Below are positions 7,203-15,562 of a DNA stretch of 31,560 bases, piece after piece; positions within the stretch are counted from its first letter, which is position 1; each line of letters starts with the position of its first letter. The DNA is from Candidatus Woesearchaeota archaeon. Its GTDB lineage: Archaea; Nanobdellota; Nanobdellia; Woesearchaeales; JACPBV01. Under the pieces are notes generated by a model. That model saw nothing but the letters and a program-made list of their open reading frames with translations. It searched no databases and was not told where the DNA came from. Made by a program: the position numbers and the translations under genes. The stretch lies in assembly GCA_019323195.1 (NCBI GenBank), contig JAHWHQ010000048.1, positions 1 to 31,560 on the forward strand. Reading direction: 5' to 3'.

Positions 7203-7988
7203 ATGCCGGAAGTACTGGTCGTTTTTGGCTCTGGCTCGGATGAGCCGTTCTATAAGGAGATAGTAAAAGGTCTGCAGAAGGAAGGCATTGATGCCGGATT
7301 GAGGATAAGCTCTGCCCACAGGACACCTGAAGAGCTTGACAGGATAATAAAGACAGGATCAAGGATGATAATTGCAGGTGCCGGCCTGTCAGCAGCATTG
7401 CCGGGTGTTATCGCCTCTAAGACCATAAAGCCTGTTATTGGCGTCCCATGCCCGGGAAGCTACCAGGGCCTTGATGCTTTGCTTTCTGTAATGCAGATGC
7501 CTTCTGGCATACCTGTACTGAGCGTCGGCATAGGCCAGACAGGGATGGCAGTCAGGAATGCAGCCAAGATATTAAGGAACTACACATCTGTCAACCTTGT
7601 GAGCGATGCCCCAAACGAGGCAGTAGGCAAGGCTGAGAAGGTCTTTGCGGAATTTGACATCCCTGTCAAGAGATCAGAATCCATTGAAGATGATGCTGTA
7701 AATATAGAGTTTGTCTGCCTGGACGAGCCAATACCTGAAAAGGAGGCATTGGTCATATACTGCCCTGTCATGCCAGGGGATGATGACAAGGCAGAGGCTG
7801 CGTTAAATATCTTAAACCACAGCAGTCATGGCCTGTGGGTCGGGCTCAATAACGGGAAGAATGCTGCCCTTGCTGCTATAGAGATCCTTAATTTCAATGA
7901 TAGCTATACCCTGAAGCTTAACCAGTACAGGGAAAAGATGAAGGAAAAGGTGAAAGAGAGCGACAGGAAGATCCAGGATGCTTTATAG
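7203..7988 (+). CDS. purE: PurE, N5-carboxyaminoimidazole ribonucleotide mutase, with degenerate second repeat
   Basis: Residues 1-125 are a recognisable PurE: VVFGSGSD at the N-terminus, ISSAHRTPEEL (the SAHRTP substrate loop), IAGAGLSAALPGVIASK, and LLSVMQMPSGIPV. The family rearranges N5-CAIR, or carboxylates AIR, in purine synthesis. PurE is usually about 160 residues; this one has 261. Residues 128-230 look like a worn second PurE unit: a segment around KAEKVFAEFDIPVKR parallels the first unit's helix, and NGKNAALAAIEILNF is a second version of the terminal helix. The SAHRTP loop is absent from the second unit. The closing region YREKMKEKVKESDRKIQ is the usual PurE C-terminus. purC follows after a 63-nt gap. 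No purK is seen. Confidence 0.9.
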   Translation: MPEVLVVFGSGSDEPFYKEIVKGLQKEGIDAGLRISSAHRTPEELDRIIKTGSRMIIAGAGLSAALPGVIASKTIKPVIGVPCPGSYQGLDALLSVMQMPSGIPVLSVGIGQTGMAVRNAAKILRNYTSVNLVSDAPNEAVGKAEKVFAEFDIPVKRSESIEDDAVNIEFVCLDEPIPEKEALVIYCPVMPGDDDKAEAALNILNHSSHGLWVGLNNGKNAALAAIEILNFNDSYTLKLNQYREKMKEKVKESDRKIQDAL

Positions 7989-8051
7989 TGCAGAAGGAGA
8001 AAATTCTGCCGGCATATAATAAGTATAGGATGATAACAGGGGGTGTATATT

Positions 8052-9020
8052 ATGTTGTCGGATGATAAGATAAAGGAACAGGTCGGCTTTACGCTTAAAG
8101 AGACTGGTTTTGAAGGCCTTGGCAAGAGATATAAAGGGAAGGTGAGGGATGTTTACATCGGACAGGATAAGATATTCCTTATAGCGACAGACAGGCAGTC
8201 TGCATTTGACAGGATCCTTGCAAGGATACCCTTTAAGGGCCAGGTCCTTACACAGACGTCAGCATTCTGGTTTGAGCAGACAAAGGATATCATCCCAAAC
8301 CATGTGATTGATGTTCCTGACCCTAATGTCGTGGTGTGCAAAAAGCTTAAGGTCTTTCCAGTGGAGGTTGTTGTCAGGGGCTATATAACAGGCGTTACAA
8401 GCACCTCTGCATGGACAGCCTATTCCAAAGGAGAAAGAGAGTTCTGCGGCAATGTTCTTCCAGATGGGATGAAGAAAAACCAGAGGTTTGAGCTGCCGAT
8501 AATAACCCCAACGACAAAATCAGATGAGCATGATGAGAAGATATCTGGTGAGGAGATAGTTAACAGGGGTTTGATGGCAAAGGAGCAGTGGGATGTTGTA
8601 TCAGAAAAGGCATTGAGGCTGTTTGAAAGGGGGACAGGGATTGCAGAAAAGAACGGCCTTATCCTGGTAGATACTAAGTACGAATTCGGCTATGATGAGC
8701 AGGGGAACATCTTCCTTATAGATGAGATACACACGCCTGACTCCTCAAGGTTCTGGCTCAGGGAAACATACGGGGAAAGGTTTGCAAAAGGTGAAGAGCC
8801 GGAGAATATCGACAAGGAGTTCTTAAGGCTGTGGTTTAAGGAGCATTGCGACCCTTACAGGGATGAGACCCTTCCTGAAGCCCCTGAAGAGCTTGTTGTA
8901 GAGCTTAGCAGGAGATATATAAGATTGTTTGAGATGATAACAGGGAGAGAGTTTAAGGCAGATGTCGGGGATGTCAAGGGAAGGATTGAGAATAATCTTA
9001 GGGAGAAAGGCTATCTCTAG
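8052..9020 (+). CDS. purC: PurC, SAICAR synthetase
   Basis: SAICAR synthetase joins CAIR and aspartate using ATP in purine biosynthesis. Diagnostic segments are YKGKVRDVY near the N-terminus, TDRQSAFDR, VEVVVRGYITG (the VVRGYxxG motif), TPTTKSDEHDEKIS and LIDEIHTPDSSRFW. At 322 residues it is of the longer type (about 300) seen in fungi and some bacteria, rather than the short 235-residue form. I chose ATG at 8052 because AGGGGGTG (8038-8045) lies 6 nt upstream; an in-frame GTG at 8043 falls inside that ribosome binding site. It follows purE in the same direction, an operon that covers consecutive steps. Confidence 0.95.
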   Translation: MLSDDKIKEQVGFTLKETGFEGLGKRYKGKVRDVYIGQDKIFLIATDRQSAFDRILARIPFKGQVLTQTSAFWFEQTKDIIPNHVIDVPDPNVVVCKKLKVFPVEVVVRGYITGVTSTSAWTAYSKGEREFCGNVLPDGMKKNQRFELPIITPTTKSDEHDEKISGEEIVNRGLMAKEQWDVVSEKALRLFERGTGIAEKNGLILVDTKYEFGYDEQGNIFLIDEIHTPDSSRFWLRETYGERFAKGEEPENIDKEFLRLWFKEHCDPYRDETLPEAPEELVVELSRRYIRLFEMITGREFKADVGDVKGRIENNLREKGYL

Positions 9021-9100
9021 TTCTTGGCATTTAAAAAAACGGAGCATTTAAATACATTCATTACCTTGATTTATATTAAAACAACAAATCCTTTTAAAAA

Positions 9101-9862
9101 ATGAACTTCAAGCAGACAGCGATAAAGGCAGCAGAAGAGGCTGGCAGGATACAATTGAGCTATTTCGGGAAGGACATAGGGAAGGAGAAGAAAAAGGATG
9201 ACAGCTTTGTAACAAAGGCAGACATAGAGAGCACCAAGGCAATAAGAAGGGTTATTCTTAACGAATTTCCTGAACATAATATCATCTGCGAGGAGCTTGG
9301 CGGGTCTAATAAGAAATCAGACTACAGGTGGATTATTGACCCTCTTGACGGTACGCATAATTTTATCATGGGCGATCCCTTATTTGGTACATCTATCGCA
9401 TTAGAGTACAGGAACGAGGTTATAGTAGGTGTTGTGTATCTTCCTTTCCTTAAAAGGCTCTATTATGCTGAGAAGGGGAAAGGCGCATTCTGCAACGGAA
9501 AGCAGATTCGGGTGAGCAGTGAGGAAAACCCTAAGAGATGCCTGTTCTTGTTTGACGCTAAGATAAGGAGCAAGACAGAAAGAAAGATAAGGATACTTAT
9601 GAAGCTGGCCAAGATGACATGGCGGTTCAGGGTCTACGGCGTTTCGATCTACCATAACCTGCTTGTGGCAGAGGGCAAGGCTGGCTTCAATGTTGACCAC
9701 GGCTCAAAGCTGTGGGACATATCAGCAGCATTGCTAATGGTGGAAGAAGCAGGAGGGAAGGTCACTGATTTCGAAGGAAAAAGGTGGACGCCTGAGACGC
9801 ATGATTATCTTGCATCCAACGGAAAGGTCCATGATAAGATCCTTGAGGTTTTGAGGAAGTAG
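9101..9862 (+). CDS. Inositol monophosphatase-family phosphatase
   Basis: A 253-residue member of the IMPase/FBPase superfamily, which removes phosphate from inositol phosphate, fructose-1,6-bisphosphate or related sugars using Mg2+ or Li+-sensitive metal sites. Seen are CEELGG (metal-binding Glu), WIIDPLDGTHNF (the DPxDGT motif with two catalytic aspartates) and KLWDISAALLMVEEAGG (the WDxAA motif). Archaeal members often act on both inositol-1-phosphate and fructose-1,6-bisphosphate, so a gluconeogenic role is plausible beside the glycolytic genes here. TTTATATTA at 9070-9078, about 25 nt ahead, predicts a leaderless mRNA. It converges with the TauE-like gene, 3 nt apart. Confidence 0.9.
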   Translation: MNFKQTAIKAAEEAGRIQLSYFGKDIGKEKKKDDSFVTKADIESTKAIRRVILNEFPEHNIICEELGGSNKKSDYRWIIDPLDGTHNFIMGDPLFGTSIALEYRNEVIVGVVYLPFLKRLYYAEKGKGAFCNGKQIRVSSEENPKRCLFLFDAKIRSKTERKIRILMKLAKMTWRFRVYGVSIYHNLLVAEGKAGFNVDHGSKLWDISAALLMVEEAGGKVTDFEGKRWTPETHDYLASNGKVHDKILEVLRK

Positions 9863-9865
9863 GTT

Positions 9866-10579
9866 CTAGAGGATAAGCATTATGCCTGTCACCAGCAGTA
9901 TGACGGCTATTGTTCTCTTGAACAGAACCTCGTTTATCTTGAGATGCGCTTTTGAACCGAAAAACAGCCCGATAAACAAAGCAGGTAAAAGGATGAGTGA
10001 AAGCTTAAAGATTTCAAATGTTGTTACTCCCCTTAATACATAGAGCATATTTATCCAGACAGCATTAATAAGGAAGATTATGTTTAATGTCGCCCTGAAT
10101 TCCTTCTTTTTTAGCTTATTCCCAAAATATATCGCAAGCGGCGGACCATCTGTAGTGAACATACCGCCTAAAATTCCTGCAATAATTCCTGCAACTGCTC
10201 CCCACCATTTTTTTATATTCTTGAACGTTTTATTAAAAAAGATCTGAATTGAAAATAAAATTATTGCAATTCCTAAAATAATCTTTAATAGATCTGAGCC
10301 ATAACTTACCAAAAAATGGGTCCCGATAAATGTGCCAATCATAACAAATATGAGCACAGGAACGAATTCCTTCTGGATCTGCTTTTTCGTAATGTGAAGT
10401 AAGGACAGCCCTGAGACAATACTTAATATAGCTGCTATCGGAACAACAAGTTTGATATCTAAAAATAATGATAGCAAAGGAACAAGGATTAATGAATTGG
10501 CAAATCCAGTCATGCCCCTGATAAAAAAAGCAGCGAAAACTATTAAACTAGCTATGATTACTATTGAGATAAGATTCAT
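9866..10579 (-). CDS. TauE/SafE-family membrane permease
   Basis: A 237-residue, very hydrophobic protein with about seven or eight membrane segments. The N-terminal GMTGFANSLILVPLL loop and the central repeat-like segment GGMFTTDGPPLAIYF are typical of TauE/SafE (PF01925) transporters, which move sulfonates, sulfite or other small anions out of or into cells. The start ATG overlaps the stop of the FAH-family gene (ATGA), so the two are coupled. The permease may move a substrate or product of that enzyme. Substrate specificity cannot be deduced. Confidence 0.85.
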   Translation of the reverse strand: MNLISIVIIASLIVFAAFFIRGMTGFANSLILVPLLSLFLDIKLVVPIAAILSIVSGLSLLHITKKQIQKEFVPVLIFVMIGTFIGTHFLVSYGSDLLKIILGIAIILFSIQIFFNKTFKNIKKWWGAVAGIIAGILGGMFTTDGPPLAIYFGNKLKKKEFRATLNIIFLINAVWINMLYVLRGVTTFEIFKLSLILLPALFIGLFFGSKAHLKINEVLFKRTIAVILLVTGIMLIL

Positions 10580-11202
10580 TTTACATAATTAACCAGGCTT
10601 CCAATGCCCTCAATCCTGGCCTCTATCTTATCGCCCTTCTTCATCGGGCCTATGCCGCTCGGTGTGCCGGTTGAGATTATGTCGCCGGGGTTTAACGTCA
10701 TCACCTTTGAGATGAACGAAATTACCTCTTCAACCCTGAAGATAAAGTTGGACGTGTTTGAATCCTGCTTTAATTTACCGTTAAGGAAGCTTTGGATCTT
10801 AAGGTTGTTTGGATCTAGGTTTTTTACTACCTTAGGGCCTATCGGGCAGAAGGTGTCAAAGGATTTTGCCCTTGTCCATTGCCTGTCAAGCTTCTGGAGG
10901 TCCCTGGCAGTGACATCATTTAAGCATGTGAAGCCTTCGATATGTTTCATGGCTTCACTTTCCTTTATGTCTTTTATCCTGTCTTTTATTATTACTGCCA
11001 GCTCTGCCTCATAATCCACCCTTTTAGAGATCCTTGGATAGATTATCTTTTCCTCAGGACCTATCAAAGAAGTCAAGGGCTTCATAAAGATTATAGGGTG
11101 ATGCGGGGTATTCATGCCAAGCTCTTTTGCATGGCAGCGGTAGTTCAGGCCAACGCACACTATTTTTGTTGGCTGGTGTTTTAGGAAAGATATCTTCGGC
11201 AT
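10576..11202 (-). CDS. Fumarylacetoacetate hydrolase (FAH) family protein
   Basis: A 208-residue FAH-fold protein. KIVCVGLNYRCHAKELG is the family's opening motif; the metal ligands are visible as DYEAELAV (Glu65, Glu67) and NDVTARDLQ (Asp96); STGTPSGIG closes the active site. Members cleave or decarboxylate diketo acids such as acylpyruvates or oxaloacetate, and short ones like this are often acylpyruvases or oxaloacetate decarboxylases. It is upstream of and coupled to the TauE-like permease. No aromatic degradation genes are nearby, so a metabolite clean-up role is as likely as a catabolic one. Confidence 0.9.
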   Translation of the reverse strand: MPKISFLKHQPTKIVCVGLNYRCHAKELGMNTPHHPIIFMKPLTSLIGPEEKIIYPRISKRVDYEAELAVIIKDRIKDIKESEAMKHIEGFTCLNDVTARDLQKLDRQWTRAKSFDTFCPIGPKVVKNLDPNNLKIQSFLNGKLKQDSNTSNFIFRVEEVISFISKVMTLNPGDIISTGTPSGIGPMKKGDKIEARIEGIGSLVNYVK

Positions 11203-11277
11203 CTTATCAGGATTAACTCATATCTTATTATTTAAAGCTTTCTCTGTTCTTATCCCATAATAGTAAAAAAAGCAAGA

Positions 11278-11286
11278 TTTATAAAT
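11278..11286 (+). promoter_or_regulatory. TATA box for the trypsin-fold protein gene
   Basis: TTTATAAAT lies about 25 nt upstream of ATG 11309. No ribosome binding site is visible, so leaderless expression is expected. Confidence 0.55.
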
Positions 11287-11308
11287 CATGTTTTACCTCT
11301 GATAAGCT

Positions 11309-12352
11309 ATGAGCGAAGATAATGATTCCGCAATTAGGCGTAGAGAATTTTTTAAGTATCCTCTTAAAGTATTAGGTTCATTGATGATGTGGGGTTTTTG
11401 CTGGGAAATCTCTAAATTGCTTTTATCTAATATCGAACATAATAAAGAAAAAGGTTTTACAGTTATTCAGAAGATTCCTAAAAGAGAGTGTGATTGTTTG
11501 GAAGATGTTTTAGCGCCTTCAGGAAATAAACCTATTATTGAGGATGGAACTCAAATAGTCAGACCCCGTCCTTCAGATTTTCCAGAGATTTCCTATATGT
11601 TCTCCAGATATATTTTTGGCCTTATTAATTTATATGAGGGGGATAGCAGCAATATCATCATAGTTAATAAGGAAGGATTCTTTTTATCACCTGCCCATGG
11701 AATATTTAAGGGCATTCTACTGGCGGATCCTGGAAATTCTTTTTATTACGATCCTCTCCAGAATACAATCTTCTCAGGTGAGATTCTGGCTTATTCTGGA
11801 ATACTTAACCTGGCATTAGGAAAACTGGATAAGGGCATACCTAATCACCCAACAACTCACCTTGCACGTGAAACCATATCAAACGGAGAAGGATTGTATG
11901 TATTGGCATATGATAATAACGCCAAGATTCAGGATTTCTTTAGGACTGCTTTCTCTTTATATCTAGCAAACCGAGGAAGCTCAGTGCAACTTCCAGAACG
12001 TTATGCTATGAATCTGAAACTATTTGATCCGTGCCTAATAGAAGCTGTAGCTTTTACTAAATATCAATATCTAAATAAGAGAACTGGAGGTTATGAGGAA
12101 AGGAGAATACAGGAAATTGAGCAATTAAAAAATTTTGAGTGTGGACTTTTTAGTGAATTAAGGGATAACCAATTAGGAAGTCCTGTATTTAATTATGCAA
12201 GTGATCTTGCAGGCTTAACTATAGCATCTATTGGCACTGATTTTCCAGCATTTCACTTTGATGATAGGCCAGTACCAGTATCTTTAGTTGTTGGCGCTAA
12301 TTCAATTAGAGGCTTTATCAAAGAGTATATGGATAAGAATTATAAAAAATGA
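11309..12352 (+). CDS. Probable exported trypsin-fold protein lacking the catalytic serine
   Basis: A 347-residue protein I do not know by name. The N-terminus has RRREFFKYPLKVLGSLMMWG (residues 10-29), which looks like a twin-arginine (Tat) signal with a short hydrophobic stretch. The body resembles a chymotrypsin-fold peptidase: GFFLSPAHG (about 125-133) matches the histidine loop, ILNLALGKLD the usual aspartate strand but with Asn where Asp is expected, and NQLGSPVFN followed by LAGLTIASIG the serine loop, where Leu replaces the nucleophile of GDSGSPV. Only the histidine of the triad seems kept, so it may be a binding protein rather than a protease. The DNA is more AT-rich than its neighbours. 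It stands alone with its own promoter. Confidence 0.55.
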   Translation: MSEDNDSAIRRREFFKYPLKVLGSLMMWGFCWEISKLLLSNIEHNKEKGFTVIQKIPKRECDCLEDVLAPSGNKPIIEDGTQIVRPRPSDFPEISYMFSRYIFGLINLYEGDSSNIIIVNKEGFFLSPAHGIFKGILLADPGNSFYYDPLQNTIFSGEILAYSGILNLALGKLDKGIPNHPTTHLARETISNGEGLYVLAYDNNAKIQDFFRTAFSLYLANRGSSVQLPERYAMNLKLFDPCLIEAVAFTKYQYLNKRTGGYEERRIQEIEQLKNFECGLFSELRDNQLGSPVFNYASDLAGLTIASIGTDFPAFHFDDRPVPVSLVVGANSIRGFIKEYMDKNYKK

Positions 12353-12382
12353 TTATTTGATTTTTTCTTTAAGGGATAATTG

Positions 12383-13381
12383 TTATTTCTTCTTGAACAG
12401 CTTCCTTATCTCTTCCCCTGTAATCTCTACCTGGTGCTTTCCGATGTTTTCCCTGCTTTCCTTGAGGAACGGTATGCCTTTCTTGTATTCCTCAATCCAT
12501 TCCTTTGCAAATTCGCCGTTCTCAACCCGTTTAAGGGCCTCTTTCATCCTTTCCTTTACCTCAGGGCCTATTATCTTCTTTCCTACTGACCACATGCCGT
12601 ATTCAGCAGTGTTTGAGATGACCTCTGCCATCCTTTTTATCCCGCCCTGCCATACCAGGTCAACTATTAATTTCATCTCATGGACGCACTCAAAATATGC
12701 CATCTCAGGAGGGTAGCCTGCCTCTACCAAAACCTCAAACCCGTTTTTCATCAATTCCACTAGACCGCCGCACAGGACAGCCTGCTCTCCAAATAAGTCT
12801 TCATATGTCTCCTGCTCGAATGTGCACTCTAAGATACCTGCTTTTGTGAAATGCATTGCTTTTGCAAGTGCTAATGCAGTGTCTTTTGCCTTTCCTGAAG
12901 CGTCTTTATGGACAGCTACCAGTGCAGGGACACCAAAGCCTTCCAGGTATGCTTTCCTTTCCTCTGTGCCTGGCGCTTTTGGGGCTACCATTATGACATC
13001 AACATCCTCTGGCGCAATTATCCTTTTGAAGCAGATGTTAAAACCGTGGGAGAAGTATAATGTCTTTCCTGCCTTCAGTTTTGGCTTTATCTGCTTCTCA
13101 TAGACCTCTGCCTGTATCTCGTCAGGAAGAAGTATCTGGATGATATCGGCTTTTTCTGCTGCCTCATCTATTGTGAAAACCTCAAACCCGTCATCCTTTG
13201 CCTTCTGCCAGCTTGGGTTCTGCTTATCGCCAATAATCTCTGTTTCACCAATGATAACATTAACGCCTGAATCCTTGAGCATATTTGCCTGCGCAGCTCC
13301 CTGCGCTCCATATCCAATGGTAGCTACGGTCTTTCCTTCAAGTATGCTGTCGTTTACATCCTCATCATGCAAGACTTTCAT
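12383..13381 (-). CDS. ilvC: Ketol-acid reductoisomerase (class I)
   Basis: IlvC isomerises and reduces acetolactate or acetohydroxybutyrate with NAD(P)H and Mg2+ in valine, leucine and isoleucine synthesis. GYGAQGAAQANMLKDSGV is the Rossmann nucleotide loop; DLFGEQAVLCGG and ECVHEMKLIVDLVWQGG carry the metal-binding Asp and Glu residues; ISNTAEYG is the substrate-binding serine region. The length (332) is normal for class I. Some otherwise constant spots vary (APKAPG for APKGPG). GGAGGTTGAT just upstream of ATG 13381 sets this start over an ATG 15 nt earlier that overlaps it. No other branched-chain gene is near. Confidence 0.93.
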   Translation of the reverse strand: MKVLHDEDVNDSILEGKTVATIGYGAQGAAQANMLKDSGVNVIIGETEIIGDKQNPSWQKAKDDGFEVFTIDEAAEKADIIQILLPDEIQAEVYEKQIKPKLKAGKTLYFSHGFNICFKRIIAPEDVDVIMVAPKAPGTEERKAYLEGFGVPALVAVHKDASGKAKDTALALAKAMHFTKAGILECTFEQETYEDLFGEQAVLCGGLVELMKNGFEVLVEAGYPPEMAYFECVHEMKLIVDLVWQGGIKRMAEVISNTAEYGMWSVGKKIIGPEVKERMKEALKRVENGEFAKEWIEEYKKGIPFLKESRENIGKHQVEITGEEIRKLFKKK

Positions 13382-13465
13382 AGTATCAACCTCCATGTGT
13401 TTATTTTAGGGAATAGTTTGGGATATATAAAGTTAACCTAAAAAATGTTTTATAGGGATTATCGG

Positions 13466-13744
13466 TTATTTTCCAAGCTGGTGCATTAGAAGAGCACAAA
13501 TACCAGCATAAGCTGTAACTGCAGTCATTTTGCCTGCTATGTATGCTTTACTTGATTCCCAGCCAGTTGTATCTCCTAACCTCATGCTTTCGTATAGTTG
13601 GATAGGGATTCCGTTAATTGTCCTGCTGATCAAATCGGCTATTCCTAATGGAATTTCAACAGCAGCTTTACTCATACCATAAAGATATTTAATTCCCGAT
13701 TTTGGTTCTATAACATCACTGATATTTTGTTCGTCAGTTTCCAT
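13466..13744 (-). CDS. Small hypothetical protein, possibly membrane-associated
   Basis: A 92-residue protein without recognisable motifs. It has an acidic N-terminus, a mildly hydrophobic stretch near residues 26-40, and a hydrophobic C-terminal segment (TAVTAYAGICALLMHQLG) long enough to enter a membrane. It lies upstream of ilvC on the same strand, separated by 84 nt containing a minus-strand TATA-like sequence, so the two are probably separate units. I cannot assign a function. Confidence 0.5.
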   Translation of the reverse strand: METDEQNISDVIEPKSGIKYLYGMSKAAVEIPLGIADLISRTINGIPIQLYESMRLGDTTGWESSKAYIAGKMTAVTAYAGICALLMHQLGK

Positions 13745-13898
13745 AATGACATTGTAGGGGTATTAGTGCATTTATTTAAAACTTTCTCGCATTTTTTTGT
13801 TTTAGCAGGATATTTTATCGCAAATAGCAATATTTATAAGGATAATGATATATTTTTATATCTACATCTGGTAAAATCCTGTAATAGAGGTGTATCCT

Positions 13899-14807
13899 AT
13901 GGCGATAAAAGAGCAGCTGAAAAAGATAAAGGATAATTGGCTTCTTGTTGTCTTAGTTCTGGTCTTGCTTCTGTTCTCATCTGCAGGCATTAGGCTGTTC
14001 CAGGCCGGAAGTTCATTTCAGGCCTATGGAAAAGGCATTCCAAGTATGGCTGGCATGGCATTTGATGAGGCTGCTGAAATGGAGTATGCCTCGGCAAGGG
14101 TTAGTGCATCCGGCATCTACCCGCCTTCTGAGGATTTTTCTCCTGATGTTGATAACAGGATAATCACCAAGACATCCAGCCTTTCTACTGAGGTCAAGAG
14201 GGGTACGTTCCATGAGGCAGAATCAAGGCTGAAAACTGCAATAGAATCTTCAGGCTCTTACCTTCTGAATGAGGATGTCAACAGGTACGGGACTGCAAAA
14301 AGGCCGTATTATCATGGAAGCTACCAGATAAAGGCTGACACTGAAAAATATGATGATCTTATTGCCAAGCTGAAAGAGATGGGCGAGGTCACTTTCTTTA
14401 ACGAAAACCAGAGGGACATTACAGGGCAGTATGTAAATACAGGGATCGAGATAGAGACCGAGAAGGCAAGGCTCAGGCGTTATGAGGAGATGTACGAACA
14501 GGCAGAGGATGTTCCTGATAGGATAGAGCTCAATGACCGAATCTTTAACCAGGAAAGAAGGATAAAGTACATGGAGGATTCGCTGGAGAACATGGACCTG
14601 CGTGTGGAGTACTCCACCATATTCTATTCTATGGTTGAGAAGCAGTCTGAATATGCCGATATAGCCTTTATCAAGTTCTCACAGGTCATAAGGAACCTGG
14701 TTAACAGCCTTAATTCCCTGATAAGCCTGGTCTTTGTTTTATTGCCATGGCTGATTGCAGGGCTGATAGTCCTGTTTATTGTCAGGGCTGTTAAGAGGAA
14801 AAGGTGA
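13899..14807 (+). CDS. DUF4349-family membrane-anchored protein
   Basis: A 302-residue protein with an N-terminal membrane segment (LLVVLVLVLLLFSSAGIRLF), a long extracytoplasmic region and a C-terminal membrane segment (VFVLLPWLIAGLIVLFIV) followed by KRKR. The middle matches DUF4349: a beta-rich part (RIITKTSSLSTEV, YHGSYQIKADTEKYDDLIAKL) and a long coiled coil (ETEKARLRRYEEMYEQAED onward) that returns to LRVEYSTIFYSM. Its function is unknown; such proteins are common surface proteins in bacteria and DPANN archaea. ATG at 13899 follows GAGGTG by 6 nt; a GTG at 13890 lies inside that site. Confidence 0.8.
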   Translation: MAIKEQLKKIKDNWLLVVLVLVLLLFSSAGIRLFQAGSSFQAYGKGIPSMAGMAFDEAAEMEYASARVSASGIYPPSEDFSPDVDNRIITKTSSLSTEVKRGTFHEAESRLKTAIESSGSYLLNEDVNRYGTAKRPYYHGSYQIKADTEKYDDLIAKLKEMGEVTFFNENQRDITGQYVNTGIEIETEKARLRRYEEMYEQAEDVPDRIELNDRIFNQERRIKYMEDSLENMDLRVEYSTIFYSMVEKQSEYADIAFIKFSQVIRNLVNSLNSLISLVFVLLPWLIAGLIVLFIVRAVKRKR

Positions 14808-14856
14808 GTGAGATATTACCCTAAGTTATTTATACTCTGAGATATTCTAAACTATA

Positions 14857-15471
14857 ATGAAACTAAAATCTTCATCAAATTTGTTGTATGGAATTGTAAT
14901 AATATTATTTATATGGGCTATTTTTTCATTTTGGGGTATATTCTCTTTCATAGCAGAAGCAGAATATCATTTTCAAGAACCTTATGTGATAGAACCAACT
15001 AGAGGCATAGATTATATTATATCTATTGATTTCAAATCTAAAGGTGGATTTATTGCAGGAAAAAAGATAGATGCAGATATAGAAGTTTCAAGAGGGATAG
15101 GTAAAAAATTTGTAAGTGGTGAGAACCGTATTTTTATTGGTAATTTTGGAACTTCGTATGCTTATCCTTTATCAAAAGAAGAGAAAGGAGTTTATTCAGG
15201 AGGTATAATAGAATTGACCCTGACTGAAAATGGTGAAAAATTAGTTGGTTCAGATTCAATTTTATTTAGTAGGCCTGGAGAATATCCAATATATAGTGCA
15301 CTAACCTTCTTCACTGAAGATGGTAGAATTACAATTCCAAGTGAGAATAAAATACCCATTTCCCGTCCAGAAGTTTGGTTAAGTATAGAGCAGAATAATA
15401 GAATCTTTTCATTGACCCTAATAATTTTGGCACTTACACTTATTTCACTTTATTATCAAAATAAGAAATAA
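14857..15471 (+). CDS. Hypothetical membrane protein with extracytoplasmic beta-rich domain
   Basis: A 204-residue protein with a membrane segment at about 10-33 (YGIVIILFIWAIFSFWGIFSF) and another near the C-terminus (LTLIILALTLISLYY) followed by QNKK. Between them lies a domain of alternating hydrophobic residues, likely beta-sandwich, with no catalytic motif that I recognise. The anchors resemble the DUF4349 gene just upstream, from which it is 49 nt distant, but a TATA-like TTATTTATA at 14826-14834 suggests its own leaderless transcript. The DNA is AT-rich compared with neighbours. Function unknown. Confidence 0.65.
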   Translation: MKLKSSSNLLYGIVIILFIWAIFSFWGIFSFIAEAEYHFQEPYVIEPTRGIDYIISIDFKSKGGFIAGKKIDADIEVSRGIGKKFVSGENRIFIGNFGTSYAYPLSKEEKGVYSGGIIELTLTENGEKLVGSDSILFSRPGEYPIYSALTFFTEDGRITIPSENKIPISRPEVWLSIEQNNRIFSLTLIILALTLISLYYQNKK

Positions 15472-15562
15472 ATAATACATTGACAGAATATTTTTGTTCT
15501 TATAGGTGGTATTTTATTTAATCAGAGATTATACAAAAAACTCCTTGGTTCTGATTGTAAGA

